A DNA stretch of 64,000 bases from JBCBSZ01 sp039185015 (GTDB lineage Bacteria; Actinomycetota; Acidimicrobiia; Acidimicrobiales; Poriferisodalaceae): positions 5,498 through 69,497 of the forward strand of contig JBCDAU010000027.1 in assembly GCA_039185015.1 (NCBI GenBank), read 5' to 3'. The translations under genes and the position numbers were made by a program. Under the pieces are notes generated by a model, which saw only the letters and a program-made list of their open reading frames with translations, was not told where the DNA came from and did no database searches. Shown piece after piece: positions 7,877 through 16,628 of the stretch (position 1 is its first letter; the number at the start of each line of letters is the position of its first letter).

Positions 7877-9292
7877 TCATCGGGTCGCCTCCACGGCAGC
7901 GGCCACCTGGAACACGAGCGGGTCGCTCAACGCCGGCCCGAGCACCTGCACGCCGACGGGCATGCCGTCGTCGCCCTCGCCGTAGGGCACGCTGACGGCA
8001 GCATGGCCGGCGAGGCTCGACGGGAGCGTGCACAGGTCGGACGCGTACATGGCCAACGGGTCGTCGGCTCGCTCGCCGAAGCGGAACGCCGTCGTGGGCG
8101 AGGTCGCTCCCAGCAACACGTCGTACTGCTCGTACGCGACGGCGAACTCCTGCTGGAGCAGCACGCGGAGCCGCTGGGCCCGGCCGTAGTACGCGTCGTA
8201 GTAGCCGGCCGACAGGGCATAGGTACCCAGCATGATCCTGGCCTTCACCTCGGGCCCGAAGCCGGCCGTCCGGGTGTTGACCATCATCTCGGCGGTGTCC
8301 GCGCCGTCGACCCGCAAGCCGTAGCGAACGCCGTCGAAGCGGGCGAGGTTGGACGACGCCTCGGCCGGAGCGACGAGGTAGTACGACGTCAGCGCCTGCT
8401 TCGACGCCGGCACCGAGACCTCGCCGACCTTCGCCCCGGCGGCGGCGAGCGCCTCGGCGGCGGCGCCGACCCGGGCTCGCACGTCCGGCGTGGCGACCGA
8501 GGTGATCTCGTCGAGCACGCCGACACGGAGGCCCTCGACCCCCCGGTCCAGCGTGGCGGAGACGGCGGGCTGGGCCTCGGTGACCGACGTCGAGTCGCGG
8601 TCGTCCGGACCGGCGATCACGTCGAGGAACGCCGCCGCGTCGGCGACGTCGTGGGTCAGCGGGCCGACCTGATCGAGGCTGGAGGCGAAGGCGATCAGCC
8701 CGTAGCGGCTGACGAGGCCGTAGGTGGGCTTCACGCCGACCAGACCGCACAGGGCGGCCGGCTGGCGGATCGACCCGCCCGTGTCGGTGCCGAGGGCGAG
8801 CGGAGCGAACCCCGCCGCGACCGCAGCGGCCGAGCCGCCGGAGGAGCCACCGGGGACGCGCTCGACGTCGAGCGGGTTGCGGGTCGGCCCGAACGCGGAG
8901 TTCTCCGTCGACGAGCCCATGGCGAACTCGTCGAGGTTGGTCTTGCCGACGTCGATGCCACCGGCGGTTCGCAGGCGACGCACGACGGTGGCGTCGTAGG
9001 GGGGCCTCCAGCCCTCCAGGATCCTGGAGCTGCAGGTCGTCGGCACGCCCCGGGTGCAGAGGTTGTCCTTCAGCGCGACCGGGACGCCGGCGAGCGGCCC
9101 GGGGTCCTCGCCGGCGGCGACCTGCGCGTCGACGGCATCGGCGGCGGCGAGCGCCTGGTCGGTGGTGACCTCGAGGAAGGCGTGGATCTCGCCGTCCAGC
9201 TCGCCGATGCGATCGAGGTGCTCCTGGACGACGTCACGGGCGGATCGCTCCCCGGCGCGGACCTGGGCTGCGAGCTCGAGCGCAGCGCCCAT
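7877..9292 (-). CDS. gatA: glutamyl-tRNA(Gln) amidotransferase subunit A
   Basis: The 471-residue amidase subunit that releases ammonia from glutamine for tRNA amidation. The amidase-signature Ser-cisSer-Lys triad is present: Lys75 in VALKDN, the GGSSGGS loop near 149-154, and Ser174 in GTDTGGS. Length matches the family. The ATG overlaps the gatC stop by one base (TGATG), so gatC and gatA are coupled. Confidence 0.97.
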   Translation of the reverse strand: MGAALELAAQVRAGERSARDVVQEHLDRIGELDGEIHAFLEVTTDQALAAADAVDAQVAAGEDPGPLAGVPVALKDNLCTRGVPTTCSSRILEGWRPPYDATVVRRLRTAGGIDVGKTNLDEFAMGSSTENSAFGPTRNPLDVERVPGGSSGGSAAAVAAGFAPLALGTDTGGSIRQPAALCGLVGVKPTYGLVSRYGLIAFASSLDQVGPLTHDVADAAAFLDVIAGPDDRDSTSVTEAQPAVSATLDRGVEGLRVGVLDEITSVATPDVRARVGAAAEALAAAGAKVGEVSVPASKQALTSYYLVAPAEASSNLARFDGVRYGLRVDGADTAEMMVNTRTAGFGPEVKARIMLGTYALSAGYYDAYYGRAQRLRVLLQQEFAVAYEQYDVLLGATSPTTAFRFGERADDPLAMYASDLCTLPSSLAGHAAVSVPYGEGDDGMPVGVQVLGPALSDPLVFQVAAAVEATR

Positions 9293-9594
9293 CAGGGAGC
9301 CTCACCGAGGATCGGCGGGACGCGGAACTGGTGATCCTCGGCGGCCGGCGCCTGCGCGAGCACCTCGTCGGGCTCCACGTCGGGGGCGACGACGTCGTCG
9401 CGCAGCACGTTGGACAGCGGGATCGCCTGCCAGGTGGCCGGCACGCCGTCGAGGTCGACCTCGTCGAGGTCCTCGGCGTGGTCGAGCACGGCTCCGAGGT
9501 GCTCGACGTAGTGGGAGAGCTGCTCGTCGGTCAGACGGAGCCGGGCGAGCTCGGCGATGCGGGCGACGTCCTCGGTCGAGATGCGCTCGCTCAC
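9292..9594 (-). CDS. gatC: glutamyl-tRNA(Gln) amidotransferase subunit C
   Basis: A 100-residue GatC, the small linker subunit that wraps GatA and GatB. The family pattern ISTEDVARIAELARLRLTDE opens the protein and the C-terminus has FRVPPILGEAP. The GTG start overlaps the stop of the upstream hydrolase gene by 4 nt (GTGA). Longer readings run into the hydrolase gene in another frame. Confidence 0.95.
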   Translation of the reverse strand: MSERISTEDVARIAELARLRLTDEQLSHYVEHLGAVLDHAEDLDEVDLDGVPATWQAIPLSNVLRDDVVAPDVEPDEVLAQAPAAEDHQFRVPPILGEAP

Positions 9595-10337
9595 GCAGTC
9601 ACCTCGTCGGCGAACGCCAGGGCCTCGCTGATGATCAGCTCGGCGTCGTGGTCGAGGGTGGCGACGTGGTAGCTCCGGTCCAGCGAGATGCGCCGCACCG
9701 GGCCCGACACCGCTGCGGCGAGGTGATCGCTGCTCTCGGGCGGGACCACGTGGTCCTCGGGGCTGGTGAGCACGAGGATCGGACAGCGGATGTCGGCGAG
9801 GCGATCCTGGAGCTCGTCGACGGCCGCGGCCAGGGACAACAGGGGCAGGAGCGGGGTCTCCGGGTACGCCGACTCGACCACACCCTCCTTGGCGATGTCC
9901 GAGCCGATGCCCGGCATCACCTGCGCGCCGCCGTCGATGAGCTGCTGCGCACCCTCCTGCATCTCGGCGGCGATGGGGGCGATCGCGGCGTTGATGAACA
10001 CCGCGCCGGCCGGCTCGTGGCGCGTTGCCACCTCGGCCGTGAGCGTCCCGCCCATCGACAAGCCGACGACGACCTGGTGCTCGGTGCGCTCGACGAGCCG
10101 GGCCCACGCCGCCTCCACCTCGCCGATCCAGTCGGGATACGAGGTCGTGAGCATGTCGTCGACGGTCGTGCCGTGCCCGGGTAGCCGCGGGAGCTCGACC
10201 GACCAGCCCGCCTCCTCGAAGGCGTCGGCGATCGGTCGCATCGAGCTGGGGTTGCCGGTGAAGCCGTGCAGCACGAGGGCGCCACGGGTGCCACCCGTGA
10301 CCGAGCGCGCCTCGGCGCCGGGCAGGACATCGGTCAT
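9591..10337 (-). CDS. alpha/beta hydrolase, carboxylesterase/monoacylglycerol lipase-like
   Basis: A 248-residue serine hydrolase. The oxyanion region is LHGFTGNP, the nucleophile is Ser94 in GLSMGG, and the acid is Asp195 (SPEDHVVP). The base is His224 in SYHVATLD. Size and motif order resemble the Est30/EstA carboxylesterase group. No signal peptide. It is the first gene of the minus-strand unit that continues into gatC-gatA-gatB; a link to tRNA amidation is not evident. Confidence 0.9.
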   Translation of the reverse strand: MTDVLPGAEARSVTGGTRGALVLHGFTGNPSSMRPIADAFEEAGWSVELPRLPGHGTTVDDMLTTSYPDWIGEVEAAWARLVERTEHQVVVGLSMGGTLTAEVATRHEPAGAVFINAAIAPIAAEMQEGAQQLIDGGAQVMPGIGSDIAKEGVVESAYPETPLLPLLSLAAAVDELQDRLADIRCPILVLTSPEDHVVPPESSDHLAAAVSGPVRRISLDRSYHVATLDHDAELIISEALAFADEVTA

Positions 10338-10424
10338 GAGCGGGCTCCTCGAGGGGTGTCGATGGCGGACGATCGTAGCGAGCGCTCACGGCCGATCGCT
10401 CCCGAGCGAGTACCGTCCCGGGCG

Positions 10425-10853
10425 ATGGCTCATGCGTTCCTCTCCGAGGACTGGTTCGACGCGATCGACGCCCTGCGGGACGAGTACGGCGAGCGCCTGC
10501 CCGAGGTCCCCGTGGAGGCGAAGGTCAACGTCCTGGTCCGCAAGACCCCGTTCTCCGACGACGAGCTGCAGCTCCACGTCGACACGACCGGCGGCTATCC
10601 CGTCCTCGTTCGCGAGCACGTCGAGCAACCGGATCTGAGCGTCACGACCGAGTACGCCGTCGCCGTCGACCTGTTCGTCCAGCGCGACCCGCAGAAGATC
10701 ATGCAGTCGTTCCTCGAGGGGAAGATCCTGGTCCAGGGCGACATCACCCGGGTCATGGCGCTGGCCCAAGGTGCCGATCCGTCCAGCATCGATCCGGTCG
10801 CTGTCGAGTTCGCGCAGGCCGTCACCGACCTCACCGAGCTCCCGACGACCTGA
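10425..10853 (+). CDS. SCP2-like sterol/lipid-binding domain protein
   Basis: A 142-residue cytosolic protein. The C-terminal half (AVAVDLFVQRDP, then SFLEGKILVQGDITRVMAL) matches the SCP2 fold, which binds acyl-CoA, sterols or other lipids. ATG at 10425 was chosen because the upstream in-frame extension crosses the divergent hydrolase promoter region. Transcribed alone, divergent from the hydrolase, in an 87-bp shared intergenic gap. Confidence 0.8.
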   Translation: MAHAFLSEDWFDAIDALRDEYGERLPEVPVEAKVNVLVRKTPFSDDELQLHVDTTGGYPVLVREHVEQPDLSVTTEYAVAVDLFVQRDPQKIMQSFLEGKILVQGDITRVMALAQGADPSSIDPVAVEFAQAVTDLTELPTT

Positions 10854-10859
10854 GGCGAC

Positions 10860-12593
10860 TCAGCCGGCCTGGACGGCCCGGCTCTTCCCCTCTCGCTTCG
10901 CCCGGTACATGCCCCGATCGGCGCGTCGGAGCGCATCGGCGAAGAACTCGCCCTCCTGGACGAGGGTCCAGCCGACCGACGCGCCCACGCCGACCTCGAT
11001 CTCGCCGACGCGCATCTGCTCGCTCGCACCCATGACGACCCGCTCGGCGACCGCTGCGATCCGGGCGAGCCCGTCGGGCTCGGTGACGATGACCACGAAC
11101 TCGTCCCCACCGAGCCGCGCGACCAGATCGTCGTCGGAGCGCGTGATCGCCTCGAGCCGGCGGGCGACGGTGACCAGGACGGCGTCGCCCACGTCGTGGC
11201 CGAACCGGTCGTTGACGTCTTTGAAGCCGTCGAGATCGACGAGGAGCACCCCGAGGCCGCCCACCTCGTCGAGCTCGCCGATCGCGGCGTGCAGCCCGTC
11301 GCGATCGAGCAGACCGGTGAGCGAGTCGTGCGTCGCCCGGCGTCGAAGGTCGGCGGTGGTCCGCCCGACCCGCCGGATGGCCACCCGCATCGCCCGGCCG
11401 ATCGAGCCCGGCAGCTCGTCGGGCGAGAGCTGCTGCTCGGCTCCGGCAGCGAGGGCACCGAGCTGCTCGTGGGCCACACGCAGCGTCGACTGCATCTCGT
11501 CCATCGCCCGCCCGAGCTGTGCGAGCTCGTCGGACCCGGAGAGGTTGAGCGGCTCGCTGTCGAGCTCGCCCTCGGAGATGCGTTCCGCGACGTGCGCCAT
11601 CCGCCGGAGGCGCCCTGACAGCGAACGCGCGAGGAGCCAGGTCAGGACCGAGGTGACGATGAGGCCGAGACCTCCCGTGGCCAGGAGCAGGTTGCGGGTC
11701 CGCTCGGCCGCCAGCCCGTCGCTCCGGGCGATCCCGGCGTAGCGCTCCGTCGTCTCGCGTGCGAAGTCGGCCACCTCGACCTGCAGTTGGGTCGGCTCGA
11801 TCAGGATCGCGGTCGCCTCACCGGTGGTCAGCGCATCGCCGCCGGCGAGCACGTCCACCGTCACGGCCCGCACGCTCTGCCACGCGCTCCAGCGCTCGTC
11901 GTCGATGAGCACGGCGAGCTCCCGGGAGCCCGCAGCGTCGATGACCCGACGGAGGTCACCGAGTCGAGCGTCGGTCTGCCTCACGATCGCGGGGAACCGC
12001 TCACCACTGCCCACCGGGGCGGTCCCGGTGAGGATCTGCGCAGCGAGGAAGGCCTCTTCGTTCAACGAGGTGCTCACCTCGTGCAACTCGACGATGGCGC
12101 TCCACCCCGCGTCGCCGTTGGCGAGCAGCACGGCGGCAGCAGCCTCGGCGAGCTCACCGGCACCGGCGATCCCTGTGCGTGTGGAGGCGAGCACCTCCTC
12201 GTCGTCGCCGCGCTCGTCGGCCGAACGAACGGCCGTCAGCAGGACGTCGGTCTCACGCACCCCGTCGGCGAGCTCGGTCGGGAGCCCGTCGATCCCGGGA
12301 GCGATGTCGCCCCGAGCCGTATCGGTGCTCGTGGTCAGGCGAACCGCCCACAACCCCATGATGCCGTCGATCTCGGCGGAGTCGAGGGCGGCTGCGCTCG
12401 CCGCCGCCTCACGGAGGCCGAGCTCGCCGCGCACGGCCTCGGCGTATCGGCTGACCAGCTCGTAGGACTCCGCGATGTCGGCGCGGCGTTCGGAGGTCAC
12501 CGCCTCGTCGTGAGCGAACCTGGCGCCGACGGCCAGCGCGGCGACCGCGAGCACGAACGGCGCGGCGACGACGAACGTCAGCGCACGGCGCAT
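10860..12593 (-). CDS. membrane diguanylate cyclase (HAMP-GGDEF)
   Basis: A 577-residue protein. An N-terminal TM helix (about 8-25) leads to an extracytoplasmic sensor of about 280 residues that looks helical. A second TM (about 300-325), a HAMP domain and a C-terminal GGDEF domain follow. The signature GGDEF is intact, so c-di-GMP synthesis is expected. The canonical RxxD inhibitory site five residues upstream is not present (Ser in place of Arg). Sensor ligand unknown. ATG at 12593 fits the TM leader best; TTG/GTG codons up to 12620 are possible. Convergent with the SCP2 gene. Confidence 0.9.
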   Translation of the reverse strand: MRRALTFVVAAPFVLAVAALAVGARFAHDEAVTSERRADIAESYELVSRYAEAVRGELGLREAAASAAALDSAEIDGIMGLWAVRLTTSTDTARGDIAPGIDGLPTELADGVRETDVLLTAVRSADERGDDEEVLASTRTGIAGAGELAEAAAAVLLANGDAGWSAIVELHEVSTSLNEEAFLAAQILTGTAPVGSGERFPAIVRQTDARLGDLRRVIDAAGSRELAVLIDDERWSAWQSVRAVTVDVLAGGDALTTGEATAILIEPTQLQVEVADFARETTERYAGIARSDGLAAERTRNLLLATGGLGLIVTSVLTWLLARSLSGRLRRMAHVAERISEGELDSEPLNLSGSDELAQLGRAMDEMQSTLRVAHEQLGALAAGAEQQLSPDELPGSIGRAMRVAIRRVGRTTADLRRRATHDSLTGLLDRDGLHAAIGELDEVGGLGVLLVDLDGFKDVNDRFGHDVGDAVLVTVARRLEAITRSDDDLVARLGGDEFVVIVTEPDGLARIAAVAERVVMGASEQMRVGEIEVGVGASVGWTLVQEGEFFADALRRADRGMYRAKREGKSRAVQAG

Positions 12594-12672
12594 TCCCAGG
12601 TGCTCGACTCCGACCACCAATTGGAGATCGGCAGATCGTGTCCGCTTCGTGAGCGGCCCGGCGACGTGGGCG

Positions 12673-13749
12673 CTAGAGGTCGCGCGCCTTCAGCGCTGCG
12701 TACCGGGGCTTGATGATCTCGTTGATCAGCCGAAGCCGCTGATCGAACGGGAAGAACGACGACTTCATCGCGTTGATCGTCATCCACTCGAAGTCGTCCA
12801 GACCCCAGCCGAAGGCGTCGGCGAGGAGGCCGAACTCCTTGCTCATCGTCACGTCCGACATCAGCCGGTTGTCGGTGTTGACGGTGATGCGGAAGCGCAG
12901 CTTGCGCAGGAGCCCGATCGGGTGGGACTCGATCGAGTCGGCAGCGCCGGTGTGCACGTTGGAGCTCGGGCACAGCTCGAGGGGCACACGCCGGTCGCGC
13001 ACGAACGCGGCCAGCCGGCCGAGGTGGGCCTTGCCATCGGGGTCGATGGTGATGTCGTCGACGATCCGGACGCCGTGGCCGAGTCGCTCGGCGCCGCAGA
13101 ACTGCAGGGCCTCCCAGATCGAGGGGAGCCCGAAGGCCTCGCCGGCGTGGATCGTGATGTGGAAGTTCTCTCGCATCACGTACTGGAAGGCGTCGAGGTG
13201 TCGGCTCGGTGGGAAGCCTGCCTCCTTGCCGGCGATGTCGAAGCCCACCACCCCGTGGTCGCGGTGGCGGACCGCGAGCTCGGCGATCTCGAGCGATCGG
13301 GCGGTGGTTCGCATGGCCGTCACGAGGGTGCGGACCGTGAGATCGGTGTCGGCCGAACCCTCGGCGAAGCCGGCCTGCACCGCCTCCACGACGGCGTCCA
13401 TCTTGAGGCCGCGCTCGACGTGCAGCTCCGGGGCGAAGCGCACCTCGGCGTAGACAACGCCGTCGGCCGCGAGATCCTCGGCGCACTCCTTGGCGGCCCG
13501 GTGGAGGGCATCAGCGGTCTGCAGGACACCGACCGTGTGGTCGAAGGTCTCGAGGTAGAGCGGCAGATCGCGGCGGGCGGCGCCGAGGTGGAACCACTGC
13601 GCGAGCTCGGCCTCGTCGGTCGACGGAAGCTGGTGGCCGGTCTGGTCGGCGAGCTCGATGATCGTCGAAGGCCGCAAGCCACCGTCGAGGTGGTCGTGGA
13701 GAACGACCTTCGGGGCCTGCCGGATGAGGTCATCGGAGAGGCGGGACAT
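12673..13749 (-). CDS. add: adenosine deaminase
   Basis: A 358-residue amidohydrolase-fold enzyme converting adenosine to inosine. Metal ligands HDH lie at 18-20 (LHDHLDGG). HAGEAFG and the GHG motif (ERLGHGVRI) follow. The usual SLNTDDP active-site motif reads VNTDNRLMS here, so the first of the paired Asp is kept and the second is Asn. It may be an adenosine deaminase-like enzyme with shifted substrate. It closes the nucleoside transport/salvage gene string. Confidence 0.9.
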   Translation of the reverse strand: MSRLSDDLIRQAPKVVLHDHLDGGLRPSTIIELADQTGHQLPSTDEAELAQWFHLGAARRDLPLYLETFDHTVGVLQTADALHRAAKECAEDLAADGVVYAEVRFAPELHVERGLKMDAVVEAVQAGFAEGSADTDLTVRTLVTAMRTTARSLEIAELAVRHRDHGVVGFDIAGKEAGFPPSRHLDAFQYVMRENFHITIHAGEAFGLPSIWEALQFCGAERLGHGVRIVDDITIDPDGKAHLGRLAAFVRDRRVPLELCPSSNVHTGAADSIESHPIGLLRKLRFRITVNTDNRLMSDVTMSKEFGLLADAFGWGLDDFEWMTINAMKSSFFPFDQRLRLINEIIKPRYAALKARDL

Positions 13750-13792
13750 CCACCGAGTCTACGGCCGCATCGGCGACCACCGACCTCGCCGC

Positions 13793-14182
13793 TCAGGTGT
13801 CGAGGTCCTCCGGTCCGAAGGCCTCCGGCAGCAGCGTGCTGAGCGGCCGGGGATCGCCGTCGGTGTCGACGAGGAGCTCCGCGCCACCGGCCTCGTACAA
13901 GAGCTGGCGGCATCGACCGCAGGGCACGATGTCGCCACCGTCGCCCTTTCGGACCGCGACGGCGATCAACCGACCACCCCCGGAGGCGTGGAGCGCGGAG
14001 ACCAGCCCGCACTCGGCGCAGAGGCTCAGGCCCAGGCTCGCGTTCTCGACGTTGCAGCCGGCCACGACGCGTCCGTCGTCGGCGATGCCGGCGGCTCCGA
14101 CCGGGAAGTCGGAGTAGGGGGCGTACGCGTTGCCGGCGACCTCGACGGCACGGCGGCGCAGCTCGTCCCAGTCGATCTCCAC
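13793..14182 (-). CDS. cdd: cytidine deaminase
   Basis: A 129-residue homotetrameric-type cytidine deaminase (cytidine to uridine). Zinc ligands and the catalytic Glu are visible: CNVENAS, then CAEC, then PCGRCRQ. Start: GTG at 14182, 8 nt after the permease stop. A further upstream start would overlap the permease. It lies between the nucleoside permease and add, so imported cytidine and adenosine can be deaminated. Confidence 0.95.
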   Translation of the reverse strand: MEIDWDELRRRAVEVAGNAYAPYSDFPVGAAGIADDGRVVAGCNVENASLGLSLCAECGLVSALHASGGGRLIAVAVRKGDGGDIVPCGRCRQLLYEAGGAELLVDTDGDPRPLSTLLPEAFGPEDLDT

Positions 14183-14190
14183 CGTCGTGC

Positions 14191-15519
14191 CTAGGTCTCG
14201 CCGCGTCGGTAGATCTGGCCGTCGGCCTGGGGCATCCGGAGGCGCTGGCTCGCGAAGAGCAGCACGAGCAGCACCAGCACGAACGGCATCGTGTTCGGTA
14301 GCCAGTCCGGCGCCGTGTCGGACAGCAGGTACCAGAGCAACGCCAGGCCGCCGAAGATCCCGGCGAGGATGGCGTCCACGCGGTTGCGGCGGGAGAGGGC
14401 CCACAGCACGACCAGCCCGAGCGAGATCGCCACGACGAGCAACAGCGCGTGCGTGCCCGACCCGTCGAGATCGCGGAGCGACAGGCCGAACGGGTAGCCG
14501 AACACGAGCGCACCGAGCAGCACGCCCCCCGGTCGCCAGTTGCCGAAGATCAGCGCGGCCAGGCCGATGAAGCCCCGACCCGTCGTCTGGTCCTCCCGGT
14601 AGAAGCCCGTCAGCTCCATGACGATGAACGCACCGGCCATGCCGGCGAGGGCACCGCTGACGATGACGCCGATGTACTTGTGCTTGTAGATGTCGACGCC
14701 GAGCGACTCGCCGGCCTCCGGACGCTCACCGGCGATGCGGATCCGCAGGCCGACCCGGGTGCGCCACAGCAGCCACGCCGAGAACGGCACCAGCAACAGG
14801 GCGATGATCGTGAAGTACGAGACCTGGGTGGTGAGGCCCTTCAGCACGCTCGCGACGTCGGAGATGAAGAACCACTCCTGTCGCACGAACCACCCGAGCA
14901 CGTCGGGTGAGTCCCAGCTCCCGATGGGCCCGCCGCTGGTGACCGGCATGGTGAAGCGCCCGAGCGACTCGGCCCGGGGGGACTGCGTGATCGAGCCGCC
15001 GTCGTAGCCGGTGAAGATCTCGTCGGACAGATACCTGGTCAAGCCGGGCGCGACGATGTTGATCGCCACACCGGAGATGATGTGGTCGACGCCGAAGCTG
15101 ACGGTGGCGACGGCGTGCACGAGGCCACCGAGCGCGCCGCCGACGAGGCCGGCGATGATGCCGCCCCACGGGCCCCAGTTGATGGCACCCCAGGCGCCGA
15201 ACCAGGTGCCGAGGATCATCATCCCCTCGAGACCGATATTGACGACGCCGGCCCGCTCGGCGAACAGACCACCGAGGCCGGCGAGGAGGATCGGGACCGC
15301 CCACCTGACCATCGCCTGGGAGGTCGACTGCGACGTGAGCGCCGAGGTGTCGTCGGTGCCGAACTCCTGGACCAGCGTGAGCAGGAGGATGCCGAGCGCT
15401 GCTGACAGCGCCCAGCGGGCCCAGGCGGGGAGCCGGCGCCAGGCGGCCAGCCGCTGCGACCAGGGTGAGGTCGGCAGCGGATCACCGGTGGGGGGCGGGG
15501 TGTCGGTCGGGGCGGTCAT
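14191..15519 (-). CDS. nucleoside-type ABC transporter permease (NupQ/YufQ-like)
   Basis: A 442-residue inner-membrane permease of the BPD_transp_2 family. Many hydrophobic segments and the family signatures GLFAERAGVVNIGLEGMM and GVAINIVAPGLTRYL are present. It pairs with the upstream permease (4-nt ATGA overlap), the double ATPase and the BMP lipoprotein. Together they form an importer like the Bacillus NupNOPQ/YufNOPQ or Lactococcus BmpA-NupABC nucleoside systems. An insert of about 60 residues around the TGYDGGSITQSP segment is longer than I expect for the family. Confidence 0.92.
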   Translation of the reverse strand: MTAPTDTPPPTGDPLPTSPWSQRLAAWRRLPAWARWALSAALGILLLTLVQEFGTDDTSALTSQSTSQAMVRWAVPILLAGLGGLFAERAGVVNIGLEGMMILGTWFGAWGAINWGPWGGIIAGLVGGALGGLVHAVATVSFGVDHIISGVAINIVAPGLTRYLSDEIFTGYDGGSITQSPRAESLGRFTMPVTSGGPIGSWDSPDVLGWFVRQEWFFISDVASVLKGLTTQVSYFTIIALLLVPFSAWLLWRTRVGLRIRIAGERPEAGESLGVDIYKHKYIGVIVSGALAGMAGAFIVMELTGFYREDQTTGRGFIGLAALIFGNWRPGGVLLGALVFGYPFGLSLRDLDGSGTHALLLVVAISLGLVVLWALSRRNRVDAILAGIFGGLALLWYLLSDTAPDWLPNTMPFVLVLLVLLFASQRLRMPQADGQIYRRGET

Positions 15520-16628
15520 GCCGGCACTCCCACGGTCGCCTCGCGGGCTGTTCGGGCCTCGTCCCGTGCCCGGATGCGACCGACGACCTCGTAGGAGATG
15601 ACGGCGGCGAGCACGATGACGCCCTGCATGATGATCACGATCTCGGGCGTCGCCGAACCGCTCACCTGCAGGATCGCGGACGAGGAGCTCAGCAGACCGA
15701 ACAGCAGCGCACCGACCGCGATGCCGGCCGGGTTGTTGCGCCCGAGCAGCGCCACGGCGATGCCGGAGAAGCCGAGGCCCTGACGGAAGCTCTGCTCGTA
15801 GTTGCCCTGCTCGCTGAGCAGCTCGGGCATGCCGACGAGACCGGCGACGAGACCGGACAGCAACATGGCGTAGAGCACCATCCGCTTCGGCGGCACGCCA
15901 CCGGCCTTGGCGGCCATCGGGTTGATGCCGCTCGCCCGGAAGTCGAAACCGAGACGGGTGCGGTTGATGAAGAGGTGGTACACGACGCCGACCACCACGG
16001 CCAGGACGATCAACCCGGTCAGCTCACGACCGCCGGTGATCTCCCGGGTGAAGATCTCCACGAAGCCGTTGAGGTCGGGGATCAGCCCCGAGTCGGCGAT
16101 CGGCTTCGTGCCGAGGTTGGTGGTGCTCGTGTCGTCCTGGAACTCACGGATGAGCCAGGCGATGATCCCACCGACGGCGATCGAGTTGAGCATGATCGTC
16201 GAGATCACCTCGTTCACGCCCCTGGTCACCTTCAGCAGACCGGCGATCCCGGCGTAGACCGCCCCGGAGAACATCGCCACGATCAGGATCAGCAGCACGT
16301 GGAGCACCGCGGGGAGCTCGACGGCGGCACCGATGACGGCGGCGAAGAAGGCGGCGATGAGGTACTGGCCCTCGACGCCGATGTTGAACAGGTTCATGCG
16401 GAACCCGATGGCCGCGGCGACACCGGAGAGGTAGAGCGGCACCGCCTCGTTGAGCGTGTCGATCATGGTCTCGAGGCGGCTGGCGTTCTCGATCATGTCG
16501 CCGTACGCCGTGAACGGGTTGCTGCCCGAGATGATCAGCACGATCGACGAGACGACGACCGCCAGGACGAACGCGGACACCGGCGCGCCGGCGGCGAGCA
16601 CGATGCGCCGCACCGTCGGGTTGTTCAC
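15516..16628 (-). CDS. nucleoside-type ABC transporter permease (NupP/YufP-like)
   Basis: A 370-residue multi-spanning permease. It carries FRMNLFNIGVEGQYLIAAF, the typical loop of this permease class, and a FSGIAVALLGRNNPAGI segment. It forms the heterodimeric channel with the following permease. Its GTG start overlaps the ATPase stop by 4 nt, and its stop overlaps the next permease start by 4 nt. The whole transporter is therefore translationally coupled. Confidence 0.92.
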   Translation of the reverse strand: MNNPTVRRIVLAAGAPVSAFVLAVVVSSIVLIISGSNPFTAYGDMIENASRLETMIDTLNEAVPLYLSGVAAAIGFRMNLFNIGVEGQYLIAAFFAAVIGAAVELPAVLHVLLILIVAMFSGAVYAGIAGLLKVTRGVNEVISTIMLNSIAVGGIIAWLIREFQDDTSTTNLGTKPIADSGLIPDLNGFVEIFTREITGGRELTGLIVLAVVVGVVYHLFINRTRLGFDFRASGINPMAAKAGGVPPKRMVLYAMLLSGLVAGLVGMPELLSEQGNYEQSFRQGLGFSGIAVALLGRNNPAGIAVGALLFGLLSSSSAILQVSGSATPEIVIIMQGVIVLAAVISYEVVGRIRARDEARTAREATVGVPA

